64,000 nucleotides of DNA, taken from contig CAMQGK010000144.1 of assembly GCA_947000775.1 (NCBI GenBank), positions 7,549,001-7,613,000 of the forward strand. Reading direction: 5' to 3'. A program made the position numbers and the translations under genes. This DNA comes from Pterois miles. Lineage: Eukaryota; Chordata; Actinopteri; Perciformes; Scorpaenidae. The notes below the pieces were generated by a model. That model was not told where the DNA came from and made no database searches. It saw nothing but the letters and a program-made list of their open reading frames with translations. Shown piece after piece: positions 1-11,375 of the stretch (its first letter is position 1; every line of letters starts with the position of its first letter).

Positions 1-242
1 ATCTCCAACTCCAGTCTTGTGTCTCACGCTGCGAATCAGAATCAGTAAATAATGAGCAGTGCAGGGTTGTGTCTAGAAGGTAACCCACGAGTTGGTTGTT
101 GTTGGGCAGCAAGTCTCACAAGAGTTTTTGCAAGTTTTTGCCAGATTTTCTAGTCTTGGCCCAGCTACCCTCTGACTACACCTAAATATAGCCCCCTATA
201 CATGACACGCAAATTCGTGAAGCGTTCCTTCTTTTTTTGGGG

Positions 243-592
243 GCGGCAGTAGCTCAGTCTGTAGGGAGTTGGCTTGGGAACCGGAGGGTCACCGGTTCAA
301 GTCCCACCATGGACCAAGAACTGAGTGTGAACTGGTAGCTGGAGAGGTGCCAGTTTACCTCTTGGGCACTGCCGAGGTGCCCCTGAGCAAGGCACCAAAC
401 CCCCAACTGCTCAGGGCGCTTGTCAGGAGCAGCCCCCTCTCTCTGACATCTCTCCATTGTTGCATGTTTGTGCATGTGTGTGTTCGGGTCTGCATGTACC
501 TTGTATAAGTTAACAACAGAGTGAAAAAATTGAATTTCCCCTCGTGGGACTAATAAAGGACTATCTTCTTCTTCTTCTTCTTCTTCTTCTTC
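243..592 (+). mobile_element. tRNA-derived SINE, copy 1
   Basis: A tRNA-like head with an A box TAGCTCAGTCTGTAGG (250-265) and a B box GGTTCAAGTCCC (294-305), an unrelated body, and a 3' end reading TTTCCCCTCGTGGGACTAAT plus AAAG followed by (CTT)n to 592. This is the layout of a polymerase III SINE with a LINE-like tail. The body is matched by the copy at 39942-40240 in reverse orientation, so it is dispersed. Open frames over it are by-products. Confidence 0.85.
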
Positions 593-3349
593 TATAGGCA
601 TGAAACCAGTGGTTTCTGAGGTCGCCTTCAAGGGGTCACTTTATACAAAGTATTTAAAAAAAAAAAAAAAAGCAGTATATTCTGGTTTAATATGTCCACA
701 TTTTGAGATATTCCTTTGTGAAATTTCTGCCCTCCGCCCCAGTACAGTGGTGGTGAATGGGATTTTGTTTTTGGTGCTCAGAGCTTTGAAAAATGATGTT
801 GAAAAATTCAACATTGTCTTTCATGGAACAATGTCTTTGAGACTCACTGTGAACAGGCTTCTAAGGTAGAAAATAGATCCAAAGAAAACAGTGACAGTGA
901 GGTCTGTGGGCTCTCCTCAGTACCCAGGACATAGTTCCTAGAAAGACATATTGTTGATTGAATATCGTACTGGGCAGGAAGGACTGATCCCCAACAGTAG
1001 AACTTGAACCACATGGTGGGTACCGCTACAGTTGAGACAGGCTGTTCTCATACACCCTTCATAGCTGTGCCCACAAAAAGTAATGCACTGTTTTTCATAT
1101 ATATCCCACATAATCAGTTTGTATGTAATCCATGTAATTGTGAACCAGGAAGTTTAAAGAGCGAAGGAAGTCAGTGTGGATGGGTGGGTCAAAAAACTTT
1201 TGCCCAGGAGACCAGTGTTTGTTTACTGTGTGAGTCACATCACTTCAGTGCATAAGTTAGGCCACTTTTGTATTTTAAGCTAAACCTTGACTTATTTGTT
1301 AATTAACAACCGTACTTAAGTGACGACACACCCACGATCTTTTCCTAAACCTAATTAAGTAGTTTTGTTGCCTAAACTTAACCAAGTTGTTTCCTGTGAA
1401 GATGGCAGTTTATTTTGAAAGGCCTGTATGCATGTATCGAGCGGAAATTGACACTGTAGAATAATTTCGTAAGAAGACATTTGAGAGGGTAAAAGTCTGT
1501 GAAAGCTGGTTAGCGAATGGGAAAACTGATGGAAAAATGGTTCAAATGTTTTGTCTCCGTCACTCTAAGTGGTAGAACTGTAGTATAAATGCAACCTTGG
1601 CCAGATCTACTGAAAAAAGATATAAGGAGACCAACCCTAGTAATGACAATGCCAAAATCACTATATCATATACATTTTATCCGGTTTATGATTTGATCAT
1701 TTCCTATTCATTTTATGGAGAGATCCTTTTACTTATCTGCACCTTCGAGTAACATGAATCTGAACTACACCGTTATCATACCTTTCCCTTGTTTGTTTCT
1801 TTCTCGAGAGCATCATGAAAGTACAGCAATTCTCCAGAATGCATTCAGAGAGGAGCCAGAGTCCCATAAAAATGCCTCAGACCTTATTGAGTGTGTCATC
1901 TTACTCTGGTAGCTGTTGCACCATGATTGAAAGATATACTTCTACTTTCAAGACACAAAAGCCTTTTTTCTCCTGAAGACTGCTCTCAGTCTCTTATAAA
2001 TCACCAGCGTTGCTACAAGTGATGGAAAGCCACCGCTAGACCTGAACCTCTTCTGAGTTATGGGGCGGTAATGAATCTAGCAGAGGGTGAAACAAAGGGC
2101 ATAACTTCTACAAAGTTGTTATTTCTCTCAGTAGGTGCACTGGAGCTTTAGGACAAAAACAAATCCATTTAGAAATTTTACTGCTTCGGCTGTGTTATGC
2201 TGCCTGGAGCGTGTCCATGAAAAACCAGGAGATCTCTAAGAAATCATTCATGTGTGGTTTTACCTCTTTAGACATAATATTGGCACTGAACTGTCATATG
2301 TTTTAAGTATAATCTCCTCCATCCTCCTGAAGCAAAACAAGGTAATAAAGCTTGAACAAGACTTTGTTACCAGCCGCGACAGCGTGGAGCTGGTATTGCT
2401 TTCATGTCTGTGTGTGTCATTGTGGTGAAATGTGGTGCTGGAGACACCTACTGTAGCAGGAACTACCACAGAAGCACTTTTGAGTACTTTGCCCGGTGTC
2501 TATATTTCTGTGGACGCGATAGAGTCACAACAGGCATGTAGTCGAGAAGTCAGAAGATGAGTGTGGTCTAGTTCAAAGTTCTTTATTTGTCGTTTGTTAA
2601 TCCAGTAAAGTAGTCGTTGGCAATGAAAATCACTGGTCTCAGAGTCCTTCAATGCTCATAAAGTATGTAAAAGTACGTAAAAGCAAAATAATAATTTAAG
2701 GCATAAAATAGTGCAGTTAAAATACATGTAAACATAAGTATAAAATAGTAATGTGACGTAAATTTGTAATTTTGAGATCTACAGATGTCACAGTGAGCAA
2801 ATTTTCCACCAGTTAATAAACTCGTGAAAACACCGGTGTTACCGATTACACCGGACATTTTACAAGAAAAGATGACGATCAATATATGTAGCACGCTTAT
2901 TTTGATCTTTAACGGCGGCGGCCGTGCGTCTGGCCTCTCTTGTCGAGCTTTCGCTGCAATGCTGCAGGTTTCCACCTGTAGACGCTGCACCACACACGCC
3001 TGCTGGGACCGCGTCATCCTTCACACGGCGATGGCCATTAACGTTACATATGGTTCCCTTATAGCATTGGCTTTAAATCCGAATAGGTGCTTTTACTTTT
3101 CACTTTGACACCAAGTCTTTCACCATTGTCTTGTCTGTCAGCTCTTTCTCATCCTGTGTGTGAAATCTGACTCCTGCTACTTTGAGCCGAGACTCTCAGA
3201 CACTTTAACTTTTGGATTGTAGCGTCCGTCATCCAACTAAGTATTAATAACACGGTGCTGATATGTGAAAAGGTTTTATTTCTATGAAAAAAGCAAAATG
3301 ACAGTGGAGGTAATGGGCAAGTAATGTAATTGATGTGTGCCCAAACACC

Positions 3350-3391
3350 GTGTAACACCATGTAACACTGTGTAACACCATGTAACACCGA
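3350..3391. repeat. Short tandem repeat, TGTAACACNN unit
   Basis: Four units of about 10-11 bases reading GTGTAACACCATGTAACACT twice in a row with small changes. Confidence 0.7.
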
Positions 3392-4101
3392 CTAGCACAG
3401 CAAACCTAGCGTGGTCCAAGCAAGGGCACCGGATGTAGCAGGGTAGGAAGTGGGGAAGGGGACATTTTCTCCCCAACATTACGCCCTTGGCCATCTGACG
3501 TCTCTAGTCTGTCTTGTTTTTTTAATCATTACCATTTGTAAAGGATTAACTGGTATCAGCAGACAACGTATAGCCTCTTTGTATTGGCATATATCCTTCA
3601 CAGTGATATGTGAGGTTCTTGTCTAGTTCTGCTGGGCTTCTTTTGACTCTTGTGACCGATAATGTTGCTTTTCATAGAAAATCAGATGATGTTACAGTAA
3701 TTTCTTGTTTATTGTAATACCGGTTGTTTTGAAGCTTGAAAGCACTAACACCAAAATTTTGTTTACTGATTTTCCAGCACTGGTTTAAAAACATTCAAAC
3801 ACAGTGGCACCAGACATCCACTGTTTAGTTTAGTAAGTGAGCAGCACACTATACACATGTATTTGTTGATCAAATGTTTTGAGCCAGTCTCAGAGGAAAT
3901 GAACTCCGCTGTGGCCTGTAAAGTCACTGCGCGAGAGGCTATCTGCGCCGCTCAAATTTTATGTTCAGCTTTGATTTCATGTGGGTTTTTTGTTTTGGCA
4001 CATCAAAGGGGGCATGTAGACTAGAGTAGTCTGGGTCTGTCTCTCAGAGTATGGAGATGAAAGGTTGGGTTACGTAAGACCGTAAGACCGAAAAGGCTGT
4101 T

Positions 4102-4114
4102 TATATATATATAT

Positions 4115-4175
<61 letters not shown>

Positions 4176-4176
4176 C
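4102..4176. repeat. Compound microsatellite (TA)n(GT)n(GC)n
   Basis: TA repeats from 4102 to 4115, GT from 4117 to 4168, then GC repeats to 4176. Alternating purine-pyrimidine over 70 bases favours Z-DNA. Confidence 0.95.
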
Positions 4177-6139
4177 TCCTGGAGAGCCACACTGATACTA
4201 GGACCTTCTAATGGAGCAGGACCTTCACCGCGACCACGGAGGAGCTGCTGCCAGCTCCTATACTGTAAAAGCAGAGCAGTAAAATAAGACAAACAGCTCA
4301 CAGACTGGCTAACACTATCATTCACAGTAATTTACATCTCATACATGAGCCTTTTACACAGCTGATTGCTTGCTGACTTCCTTATCCATCTAGTAAGGTT
4401 ATTTTAATGCATGAGAAGGTACGCGCACGCTTGATGGAGCTTTAAAGTGACTCAGATATTATCATGCTGACGGTCGGAGAATCCAGGCGCTTCATAGCTG
4501 CCGTCCTGAGGCCAGAAAATGGAGGAAGAAGATGTTTGTTGAAAAAGGGCAAACCCCTCATATTGCATTTTTTTTAAAACTCCTAAATGTCAAACTGCAG
4601 AGGAGCCGTCGGTACTTGATGAATGGGTGTGCATTGTGTCGTGTGTGATTGTTATGATGGTGTCCTTGTTTGCTTACTGTCAGGATCACCACCGTTTTGT
4701 GGAGCCTCTGGAGCCTAAAACACAGGATTTACAGCTGCAGTTGGTAACTTTGAGCAAATATGATAAAAAAGTCGTTGAATTGTCCTTTGGAATTTGAATT
4801 TGGAAAAGATCAAATTTGATGCCTGTGGATCGACTGAAAAATTTTACAGACTTTGGCAGCCTCTCCTCACTCACCTGAAAACAATGCAAGCTATACCACT
4901 AGACTAGACTGTTGGAAGCTTGACTGGATGTAGATTACTGGTTTGTTCCAAGAGGGGCATGCATACATATGTGCACAGTTCTGTGTGCATATGGGAAGGC
5001 AAACATTTAGATGTGTAAAATCTTGACTGCACACAGGGTTAAGTTGTCACTCTGTTTCATCAGCCACTCCTCTTACCTAATGTTATTTTGCTTTCCTTTA
5101 TTTAATTGAATTTATTTAATTTATTCATTTATATTTGTTGTTTGTTTCTCTTCATACGTATGCTTGCTTGTGTTATCTTGTTTCGTCCTTTTATTAGGGA
5201 AGGGATTGCTGGGGGGTCAGGGGTGGACAACGGGGAAGGGGGCAGGGGGATGAGGGGTGTGGTATCGTTTAAAAAGAAAAAATCAATCCGTAACATCGTC
5301 ATCATGTGTTATGATCACTGCAGATCCTTGAATGAAGTTTGGTTATAAAAACCTGTACTTATGATAAGGCAACAGGAGCAATTACTTCACTATTTGTTTA
5401 GAACTAAGCAGCACTGTTGGAAATCACTGCTGTCCAGACAGGCTCGTAGCACCGGTGACCAAAACCCACTGTTTTCCACATGTTTTCACTCACAGCATGA
5501 CACAACTCAATGACCTCCTCTAACGCAGTAAATTACACCTGAATTATCAATTTGGCTCTTATACTGAGCCCCTTGCCTCAGTGTGTGCAATAGCAATTTG
5601 TCACAGCGGCATGCTGGGCTTCTCAGTTCTGGGGCAGAAAGCCCTAACAGAGGCAGGGGGGGATCGTTGACTTGGCTCTCCTGCAACGTGTTCACCAGAA
5701 ATCAGTGACAGAGCTGAACTGATGCATTCGGTGACTCCCAAGAAAGTGGAAAACGGGTTTACGAGGCCTGTGGGAGGACACAGTGGCTGGTAATTAGACA
5801 GCGTAAAAATCCTCAGCCTCCACCAGGCCCTAAGGCAGTGAATAGGAGCTAAAGAAAACCAAACCTGACTGTGAAATTGCATTAGACGTCTGCGCTTAAT
5901 GGAAAGTGAAAAAAAAAAAAAAATAGACAAAACCCATTTTTGCATTTATGAGCGTTTTCCATTCCCCCCACACTTCCTCGACTCTGCATCACCACTCACT
6001 GCTCCTCCTCTTTTCTGCCACAGCACAGTATATCTCCATTATGGCTTTGCCTTTTTGAGTTGTATTGTAGGACGCTAACAGGAACAGGATGTTCGGGGCT
6101 TGTGGTTTGAACATGTCTCTGTCTGTGTTTTTCCCACAG

Positions 6140-6190
6140 ATGCTCCCCCGCTCCGAGTGGGACCACAAGAGAGGCTCCCGAGGATCACAG
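6140..6190 (+). CDS. pde3a: pde3a exon 2 (51 nt, phase 0/0)
   Basis: A small exon of 17 codons (residues 1-17), MLPRSEWDHKRGSRGSQ. It is bounded by the acceptor ttcccacag and the donor gttagc. It matches the human PDE3A segment that reads SEWDHKRGPRGSQ just after the N-terminal RRRRSSS and SLPCIPREQ sites, so it sits between the membrane region and the NHR2-like segment. It happens to begin with ATG in frame, but this is an internal codon, aligned with a Met in the human protein. It is not evidence for a start, although an intronic promoter could use it. Both ends are phase 0, so skipping it would keep the frame. Confidence 0.9.
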
Positions 6191-9100
6191 GTTAGCACTG
6201 TCCACACAAAAAGAGACACACTAGTAATAACAATAATGATAAACAGCTGCCGGGAAAACACACACAAACAGGAACTAGCTGCCTGATCTCTGTCTCTCGC
6301 CTACACACACCTTATAAATGACGCAAATAGCAGAAATCCTACCACTGACAGACCCGTTCACCCACTCATTTTAGGCCTGGTTAAACAGCATGTCCAGAGG
6401 TGTCACTTCCCACCAGAGTCCTTGTTGTTCTCTGTTAGTCTAAAGGGCGCAGGGCTGTGACTTGGCTGTAAGGTGCTGCAAAAGCCATTAAAGGCTTGGG
6501 CACAGCTTGTAGAGGGCAGACACACACAAGCACATCCTTGAGCTTACCTTTCCCGTCTTTGGTGGAGGGACAATATGTGTGCGTTTGAGAAATGGTGTAC
6601 TGAGCTGCACTAGAGCCACAGAGCAGAGCTCTGGAGTGCATGAAGAACAAATAATGCCCTTAGCATTGGCATGGTCACATACAGTATGTGTTCAGTGGGC
6701 TACCTCCGGGTCTGAGAAATGAAGCCAGTGTGGAAGTGACCAGCAGGGGGCGACTCCTCGGGTTGTAAAAAGAAGTCTGATTGTATAGAAATCTATGAGA
6801 AAATTATTCTACTTCTCACTTGATTTATTACCTCAGTAAACATTGTAAACTTGCATTTATGGTCTCGGTCGCTAGTTCCAGGTCTTCTTCAATACAGCAT
6901 GATGTTCATTTAGTAAATTATGGTCCCATTTAGAGTCAAATAGACCATAAAGCAGGGGATACTTTAGGGCGGGGCTATCTTGTGATTGACAGGTCGCTAT
7001 CGCAGAGTTGTCTGTTTTACATTGTAGAACTTTAACAGTGAGTTTTCAGGTCATGAAAGTTAATTATAACTGGGGCTGTCAATTGATTAAAATATTTTAT
7101 CGCAATGTAAGGCATTATTGTCCATAGTTAATTGTGATTAATCTGAAAATCACACATTTTTTATCTGTTCAGAACGTACTATAAAGGGAGATTTGTCAAG
7201 TATTTAATACAACATGGGAGTGGGCAAATATGCTGCTTTATGTATGTATGTATGTATGTGCACTGTATGTGTATTTATTTGAAATCAATTAACAACACTA
7301 AACAAAGACAGTTTGTCCAGAAACAAGTCTGTGAATGTTCTCATTCATCCAGGTCATATTTATTCTGGCAACAATTGAATCAAAGGCAACTGGACTTAGA
7401 TTTGTCTCTGAAGACGTTTTGCCCCTTACAGTCAGACTGTAGCGTTCGAACTGAACAGTTTGTCCAGAAACCCTCACAGGTACTGCATTTAGCATAAATT
7501 ATGCTCTAATCATAACATGGCAAACTGCAGCCCAACAGGCAACAACAGCTGTCAGTGTGTCAGTGTGCTGACTTGACTATGATTTGCCCCAAACTGCATG
7601 TGATTATAATAAACTGGGCATGTCTGTAAAGGGGAGACTCGTGAGTACCCATAGAACCAGTTTTCATATTGAGGTCAGAGGTCAAGGGATTCCGTTGAGA
7701 GGCCATGAGAGTTTTTCCTCCCAAAATTTAGCACAACTTTTGAGCTTTATTTAATCTCCTTTATGACAAGCTACTATGCCATGGTACCAATAGATTCCTC
7801 AGGTTTTCTAGTGTCATATGATGCCAGTATCTTCACTCTAGCTTTTAAACCACTTTTCTTAGATACCAATAGGGAGGGCTTCAAGTAAAATAGGTTGAGA
7901 ACCACTGATATACAGTATGTGCTCTGTACTACATGTTCTGCTATCAGGAGGATATCCTTTAAAAATGAATAGACAATGCATCTGTGCTGACACTATATGC
8001 TTTGGTAGCATTAAATGTTATGGTTGGGGGGATTAGGGGATATTTCATGAAAAGTGATCATAACTGTGCTGCACAGGACTGGGCTTGAAATCAAATTACA
8101 CACTGTGTAATTTTCTAGAGATGCTAAGACTCACGTAGCTGAATATCTGTTCCCAAAATCAGCCCCTCAGTATTATCCCCTTTGAGCAGAGACATTTTCA
8201 AATTGCATGTTACCCTTTTGAAATATCTTCCAAGGCTCATATCAATTTGTTATGTGGGGTTAGTACTGTAGGCGAGCACATAGTTTTTGATTGATGCATT
8301 CCCTAAACTGCCATTTAGACTCAGTGGTCAGTTCAGTCTTTTTTGTATTTGGACTGGTGCGCTGCGTTCGTCAGTGGAATCCTGTAATAGTCCAGCAACT
8401 GACAAGATGTGTAAGAAGTCGAGGCTTATGTTGGCATCCCTCTCCATCTCGTGGCTATTTTCCCTTGGCTCTGCTCTCCTGGACCAGGTTGTTGGTCAGA
8501 GAGGCTGGTAGCACTTCATGGCACCTCGTAGAGTGTGTAAATCACACGTTCTGCTTTTTAGCCGGTGACCAACGCATTTGATTGATCTCCACTTTATCCT
8601 AGTCGCCAACATGCACACATTAGCAGGCTCATTTTCCAAACCACGTCTTTTTTTTTTTCCCCCCGATCCAAAGCATGCAGTGGATGTTTTAGCTTAGGAA
8701 TTGACAGTGAAGTTATGTATGGAAAGAGCTATTTAAATATTTGTATTCGACTTGAAAACACATTGGTTTTGGAACATTACCCGGGGAGATTATCGGAGAA
8801 AAGAGTGTTTGTAGGCCCCGGATCTTGTGACTGTTATTCTAAATTACAGAAAGGCTGGAAGAGCGGTCTGTGAGGCAGACAAGCCATGACATCGCAGTCA
8901 TGTCGAAGATTTCTCAAAGTCACTGTGAGCATTTCAAGCACTTGAGATCAGCATTTGTTAAACTGCTGGGATTGGGGGTTGAAAAAGGTCACTGGCTGTT
9001 TTTTTCTACTTGGTCCCATCAAGTCAGTCTTGTAGAGTATTTTCTCATTAAATTGCCTCCTGTGGAAAGAAAACATTTAACGCTGAAACCATTCAACTAC

Positions 9101-11296
9101 CTGCGTTTTTGACATGTCCTCTACCTGGGAAGTAATTAGGGTTGCGTATTGGCAAGAATCTGGTGATATGTTACACATCATGATACTGGGGTAATGATTC
9201 AATATATTGTGATATATTTAGATACTGTAAGCAAGGTGACATATTGCAGTTTTTTAGATTTAATTTTAGGATACTATAAATAATATAAATATTAAAATAT
9301 TAAACATATAAATAAGTCATACTATAAAGATCACACCAGCAATACATAGTTTTAGAATAGGCAAAAATACAGTATTTTCCGGACTATAAGGCGCACCGGA
9401 TCATAAGGCGCACTATCAATAACTATCAATATCACTGTCTTTTTTCATATATAAGCCGCACCGGATTATAAGGCGCACCAGATTATAAGCGAAACAAAAC
9501 GGTCAGATAAGTCAGACTTTATTTAATTCATTTAATAACTCAATAACTTCAATAACTCTCAACATTTTCAGTTGTAGCACATGAAATACAAAACAATACA
9601 CTAACTTTTCAGTTTCCTCTTCCACAAATCCATCAAATCCTTCATCATCAGTGTCTGAGTTAAACAGTTGGGCAACTTCGGCATCAAGCACGCCAGAATC
9701 CGTCTCGTCATTATTCAAGTCAGTCTCATTGCTGTTACTTAGCTGTTCAGATTTTTGAGAAAATTAAAGGATTTTAAGTGCGCCTTATAGTCCAGAAAAT
9801 ACAGTAATAAATTTATACTGCATGCAAAAACCTCCTTGATTTTTGCCCCAAACTGCATGTGATTATCATAAAGTGGGCATGTCTGTAAAGGGGAGACTCG
9901 CGGGTACCCAGAGAACACATTTACATTCACATATCTTGAGGTCAGAGGTCAAGGCACCCCTTTGAAAAAAGTTATCTTGCCAAAATTTCACTTAAGTTTG
10001 TAGTGTTACTTAGCCTCCTTTGCATCAAGCTAGCATGACATGGTTGGTACCAATGGATTCATTAGGTTTTCTAGTTTCATATGATACCAGTATCTGCACT
10101 AGCTTTAAAACTGCACCTGTTACAACCTCAAAAAGACTGAACAGCAGCCGAGGCTGACGGCATGCCAACAGATTGTTAAAGGTTAATTAGAAATGGGGAA
10201 TCGATACAGTACTGCACAAAATAATATCGCGATACTCCTGTGTATTGATTTTCTTACATCCCTAGAAGTAATTGCATCTGCCACAAATGATACAGAGACA
10301 TTAGCAGTTTTCAAGCTTCACCTTTTTATGACATGCAACAGTAAAACCCCTGAGAGAGGAAGTGAGGAATGTAATGACTTAACTTAAAATTTTATTCATA
10401 GCATGCCTATTTAGTTTTTTAAAAACTTGTGAATGCACCCGCTTCTGTGCTGATGATGGATATATATTTAACCACTTGTATCGTGGTAAACCCTTGAGCA
10501 TAATCCATCTGTTTTATCTCATGCGTCTCTTGTTTGCTGTGTCCTTTATGCCAGCATTTCTTGCTTGCCTCTGCTTCTACCGGTCTGTCTGCTCTGTTTT
10601 TTAATCTTACTTGGCTCCTTTGTTGGAATCAAACACCCTGAAATATGTGGAGGGAAAAACAAGCCTCTCCTTGGAGATGAGATGGCTGTATGTTAGGGGT
10701 CAATTGGGTTGACCTTTCCCAGTAAATCTTTAATGAGGCAGTTATTATTTTTTGTTTTGTTTTAATACCCCCACACACCCAGCACACCCCCCTTTTAATA
10801 AAATATGTAATAGCGTGTAATTGTAATTGTGCTGAAGCAGAGGATCTGGCTCAGCACGACTTCGGTCTGAGCTGACGGAGGGTGTTGTGAGGGGAGTGGG
10901 GTCGCGGTGGGGGTGTGGGTTTGGTTGGGAAGTGGGAAGTGCAGGGCTGCTGGGCGTAGCTTTGGCAGTAGGAGCCGAGGCAGGGAGCGAGGAGTGTCTC
11001 AGTGGAGTTTTGTGTTACGATTCTGCCGTGATTCACACTGTATCACTGCTCTGTTATTTTAAGTGGAGAACATCAGCATGTCCCAGGCTCCTCTTCAGCT
11101 AATCCATCTCGACAGATGTAATCAGGGCCATTACACTAACTGCACCGCCACTGAAACAGAAAACTACACGGTAATGATTTTTCAAACATGCAGAGTTCTG
11201 TGTAAATGAAATCAACCTAAGAAAAAATAACGGACTCACTTTAAGTATGTTTTTTAATATGTTCCCAGCTTCTTGCTCAGCACATTCCATACATAC

Positions 11297-11375
<79 letters not shown>

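Larger units (their letters stand above)
1..6139 (+). other. pde3a: pde3a intron 1 (3' part)
   Basis: No coding exon recognised. It holds a SINE (243-592), a short tandem repeat (3350-3391), a compound AT/GT/GC microsatellite (4102-4176) and scattered low-copy sequence. Motifs of the type CCTAAACCTAA (about 1348-1380) recur in the window near 33770 and 51690 and look like fragments of one dispersed repeat. It ends in the branch/pyrimidine tract before 6140. Confidence 0.75.
7072..7870. mobile_element. hAT-like MITE of the GGGCTGTCAA family, copy with DR1 motif
   Basis: Starts GGGGCTGTCAATTGATTAAA and matches the copies at 30878-31562 and 36055-36712 in reverse order of their inner parts: TTTGTCAAGTATTTAAT, CCCAAACTGCATGTGATTAT, GTCTGTAAAGGGGAGACTC. 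It contains AGGTCAGAGGTCA at 7672-7684. It is interrupted by the 130-bp insertion at 7325-7454. The right end is indistinct. Confidence 0.65.
9138..10266. mobile_element. hAT-like element with other elements inside it, copy 1
   Basis: The right end reads ATTTTCTTACATCCCTAG (to about 10266), and the inside matches 61912-62351 over GTATTGGCAAGAATCTGG, GTAAGCAAGGTGA and TTTTAGAATAGGCAAAAATA. It is split by the pogo-like MITE at 9370-9804 and includes sequence of the GGGCTGTCAA family at about 9836-10165 with a DR1 motif. Confidence 0.65.

Noticed and set aside
250..305. tRNA gene
   Set aside because: A and B boxes are present, but no full cloverleaf can be formed and a SINE body and tail follow.
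254..631. Open frames over both SINE copies that give similar peptides
   Set aside because: The shared peptide only reflects the shared SINE sequence.
6089..6139. ATG upstream of exon 2 as an alternative pde3a start
   Set aside because: It lies before the acceptor ttcccacag, in intron sequence. The human protein continues into exon 1 at this point.
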